In this document: in pieces, positions 61,921 through 64,000 of the stretch
Layout: each line of letters begins with the position of its first letter
How positions within the stretch are numbered: the first letter of the stretch is position 1
The notes under the pieces: model-generated
Told to the model about the DNA's origin: nothing
Database searches by the model: none
The model's input: only the letters and a program-made list of their open reading frames with translations
NCBI GenBank assembly: GCA_020636135.1
Contig: JACJYK010000003.1
Span: forward strand, 1-64,000
Direction of reading: 5' to 3'
DNA: 64,000 bases
DNA from: Lewinellaceae bacterium
Lineage (GTDB): Bacteria > Bacteroidota > Bacteroidia > Chitinophagales > Saprospiraceae
Translations under genes and position numbers: made by a program

Positions 61921-64000
61921 ATGCAAGTGTCCGAAATCTCTTTACACGAGTCACTGCAAACCCACTTTGGTTTTGATCAATTTAAAGGAAATCAGGAATC
62001 CATCATCCGAAGTGTACTCTCCGGTAACGATACCTTTGTTTTGATGCCTACTGGAGGCGGTAAGTCCCTGTGTTATCAATTACCTGCACTCATCATGCCC
62101 GGCACGGCTATCATCATTTCACCGCTCATCGCACTGATGAAGAATCAGGTGGATGCGCTGCGGGGATATAGTGAAAGCGATCATGTAGCGCACTTCCTCA
62201 ATTCGTCGTTGACCAAAAAACAGATCAACGAGGTGAAAGAAGACATCATCAAAGGCAAGACCAAATTATTGTATGTCGCTCCTGAGACCCTGACCAAAGA
62301 CGAGAACATTCAATTCTTTCAGAACGTACCGATCAGCCTGATCGCCGTAGACGAAGCCCACTGCATCTCAGAATGGGGCCACGATTTTCGCCCGGAATAC
62401 CGCCGGATCAGGGAAATGATTGATGCCATCGGTGACAATACCCCAGTCATCGCCCTGACAGCCACGGCTACACCGAAAGTACGGAGCGATATCATCAAGA
62501 ACCTCGATATGCAGGAAGTGAAGACGTTCGTCTCATCCTTCAACCGGGAGAACCTTTATTACGAACTGCGGCCCAAACTGAATAAAGCCCAGACCATCAA
62601 ACAAATCGTGCAGTTCATCAGTGAGCATAAAAATGAATCCGGCATCATCTATGCCCAGGCTCGGAAAACCACGGAAGAACTGGCTGAAGCGCTCTCAGTG
62701 AACGGGATAAAAGCAGCGCCTTATCACGCCGGTCTGGAAGCTAAAGTGCGGGCTAATGTCCAGGATGCATTCCTGATGGAAGACATCGATGTCATCTGCG
62801 CCACCATAGCCTTCGGGATGGGGATCGACAAGCCTGATGTGCGTTTCGTGATCCACTTTGATATACCCAAGAGCATCGAAAACTATTACCAGGAAACCGG
62901 CCGTGCAGGACGTGATGGTATGGAAGGCCATTGCCTGGCATTCTACTCCTATAAAGACATCATGATCCTGGAAAAATTTCTCCGGGATAAAACAGCTGCT
63001 GAGCGGGAAATGGGTTCCCAGCTGCTGAATGAAGTCATCGCCTATGCCGAAACGGCCACCTGCCGGCGCAAATTCCTGCTGCATTACTTTGGCGAGCATT
63101 TTGCCGAACAGGACTGTGATGCCATGTGTGATAATTGCCGTCACCCCAAAGAAAAAATAGAGGTTAAAAACGACATGGTCAAAGGTTTGCAGGCCATCCT
63201 TGAACTGAATGAGAATTATGGCGTGAAACTCCTTGTGGATTTTATGACCGGCAAAGAAACCCAGGAAATCAAGAACTTTCGCTTCGACGAAAAACAATAT
63301 TTCGGATCCGGAAAGGCAAATGACGAAGCTTACTGGCACTCCATATTCCGCCATGGGCTATTGCAGGATCTGCTGCTTAAGGATATCGAGAACTATGGCC
63401 TCCTTAAGCTTACGGATGCGGGAAGATCGTTTATCAAACATCCGGTATCGCTCAAGATCCCTATCAATCACGTCTACAGTGAAACGGACCACCATGACCA
63501 CGAAAGCAGCCCTCGTTCCGCTGCACTCGACATCGCATTGGTGCAAATGCTGAAAGACCTGCGCAAGTCCTTTGCGAAAACGAAAAATGTTCCTCCTTAC
63601 GTGATCTTCCAGGATCCGTCCCTTGAAGATATGGCTACTCAGTATCCCATTTCCATGGATGACATGAGCAAAATTCAGGGTGTAAGCCTCGGTAAAGCAC
63701 AACGCTATGGGAAGCCCTTTATCGATCTGATCCATCGCTATGTGGATGAAAACGACATTGAAAGACCTACTGACTTTGTCGTCAAACAGGTAGCCAATAA
63801 ATCCAAGAGCAAAGTGGCAATCATCCAGGGTATCGACCGGAAATTACCGCTCGAAGACATCGCCTCAAGCAATCAGCTTTCGATCGAAGAATTGTACCGT
63901 GAACTCGATGCCATCGTATCGTCCGGCACCAAACTGGACCTGGACTATTATCTGGAAGAGAACCTCGATGAATACAATATCGAAACGATCTACGACTATT
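61921..64000 (+). CDS. recQ: RecQ family ATP-dependent DNA helicase, cut by the window edge
   Basis: The gene starts at ATG 61921 and is open through the end of the window (693 codons seen). Motif I is MPTGGGKSLCYQ at residue 42, the DEAH-type box reads AVDEAHCISEWGHDFRPEY, motif III is IALTATATP, and motif VI is QETGRAGRDG. The RecQ zinc segment is CRRKFLLHYFG followed by CDAMCDNC. An HRDC-like helical domain follows from about residue 575, and then an extra C-terminal part typical of the long Bacteroidota RecQ. Its role is 3'-5' DNA unwinding in recombination and fork repair. Confidence 0.95.
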   Translation, partial: MQVSEISLHESLQTHFGFDQFKGNQESIIRSVLSGNDTFVLMPTGGGKSLCYQLPALIMPGTAIIISPLIALMKNQVDALRGYSESDHVAHFLNSSLTKKQINEVKEDIIKGKTKLLYVAPETLTKDENIQFFQNVPISLIAVDEAHCISEWGHDFRPEYRRIREMIDAIGDNTPVIALTATATPKVRSDIIKNLDMQEVKTFVSSFNRENLYYELRPKLNKAQTIKQIVQFISEHKNESGIIYAQARKTTEELAEALSVNGIKAAPYHAGLEAKVRANVQDAFLMEDIDVICATIAFGMGIDKPDVRFVIHFDIPKSIENYYQETGRAGRDGMEGHCLAFYSYKDIMILEKFLRDKTAAEREMGSQLLNEVIAYAETATCRRKFLLHYFGEHFAEQDCDAMCDNCRHPKEKIEVKNDMVKGLQAILELNENYGVKLLVDFMTGKETQEIKNFRFDEKQYFGSGKANDEAYWHSIFRHGLLQDLLLKDIENYGLLKLTDAGRSFIKHPVSLKIPINHVYSETDHHDHESSPRSAALDIALVQMLKDLRKSFAKTKNVPPYVIFQDPSLEDMATQYPISMDDMSKIQGVSLGKAQRYGKPFIDLIHRYVDENDIERPTDFVVKQVANKSKSKVAIIQGIDRKLPLEDIASSNQLSIEELYRELDAIVSSGTKLDLDYYLEENLDEYNIETIYDY

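Overview
This 64 kb window is from a bacterium of the phylum Bacteroidota. Three things support this: a type IX secretion (T9SS) C-terminal sorting domain on a subtilisin-like protease, several promoters with the phylum's TAnnTTTG -7 element, and phylum-typical families (DUF2490, LytS/LytTR pairs, two-component-regulator propeller lipoproteins, ligase-associated DEXH helicase, long amidophosphoribosyltransferase). Gene density is high, G+C is moderate, and the mix of secreted hydrolases and carbohydrate enzymes would fit a Saprospiraceae-like heterotroph. That placement is an inference and was not tested. No rRNA, tRNA, CRISPR array, insertion sequence or prophage module could be supported.

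Layout. 1-1450 is an AT-richer segment with a self-inhibited Fic AMP-transferase; its promoter is buried in a precisely symmetric nested operator. 1.5-6.1 kb holds small accessory genes (VOC, DUF2490, DUF488) and a minus-strand operon: a frameshifted DJ-1/PfpI gene, a cupin, an MBL-fold protein and an AraC regulator. 6.4-13.3 kb is a complete MacAB-TolC-like efflux operon linked to its own LytS-type kinase, a Spy/CpxP-like periplasmic protein and a LytTR regulator. 13.4-20.3 kb has an esterase, an SDR, two MFS transporters flanking a Crp/Fnr regulator, an apiosidase-like hydrolase and a GNAT. 20.4-29.2 kb carries a GH32 lipoprotein, a three-gene operon of exported hydrolases (D-aminoacylase-like, M20 peptidase, beta-lactamase-fold serine hydrolase), a row of four small stress-type genes and a CE15-like esterase.

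29.3-42.7 kb mixes housekeeping and accessory genes: mtaB, an orphan acyl carrier protein, a T9SS-exported S8 protease, an AstE/AspA-like deacylase coupled to a very acidic protein, an orphan Lhr-like helicase, a NamZ-like protein, a thioredoxin-MsrA-like fusion and a seven-bladed propeller lipoprotein. 43-46.2 kb has small cupin/ABM/DUF1772 genes and a 632-residue PurF-like protein. 46.5-53.8 kb is one tightly packed plus-strand operon: small membrane protein, mutL, two rhomboids, an EEP-family membrane protein, cysS and an M28 glutaminyl-cyclase-like lipoprotein. 53.8-60 kb contains a lipoprotein, a Tat-exported sugar isomerase, apbE-yceI, a SUMF1-domain protein and a Tat-exported Gfo/Idh oxidoreductase, closed by a good intrinsic terminator. 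60-64 kb has a third rhomboid, a KdsD-like isomerase and a recQ gene that runs off the right edge.

The best candidates for something not yet described are the nested Fic operator, the efflux operon with a CpxP-like protein between its kinase and regulator, the thioredoxin-MsrA-like fusion, and the small-gene row ending in a zinc-motif plus RNA-polymerase-alpha-CTD-like protein. All functional statements rest on motif reading, not on database searches.
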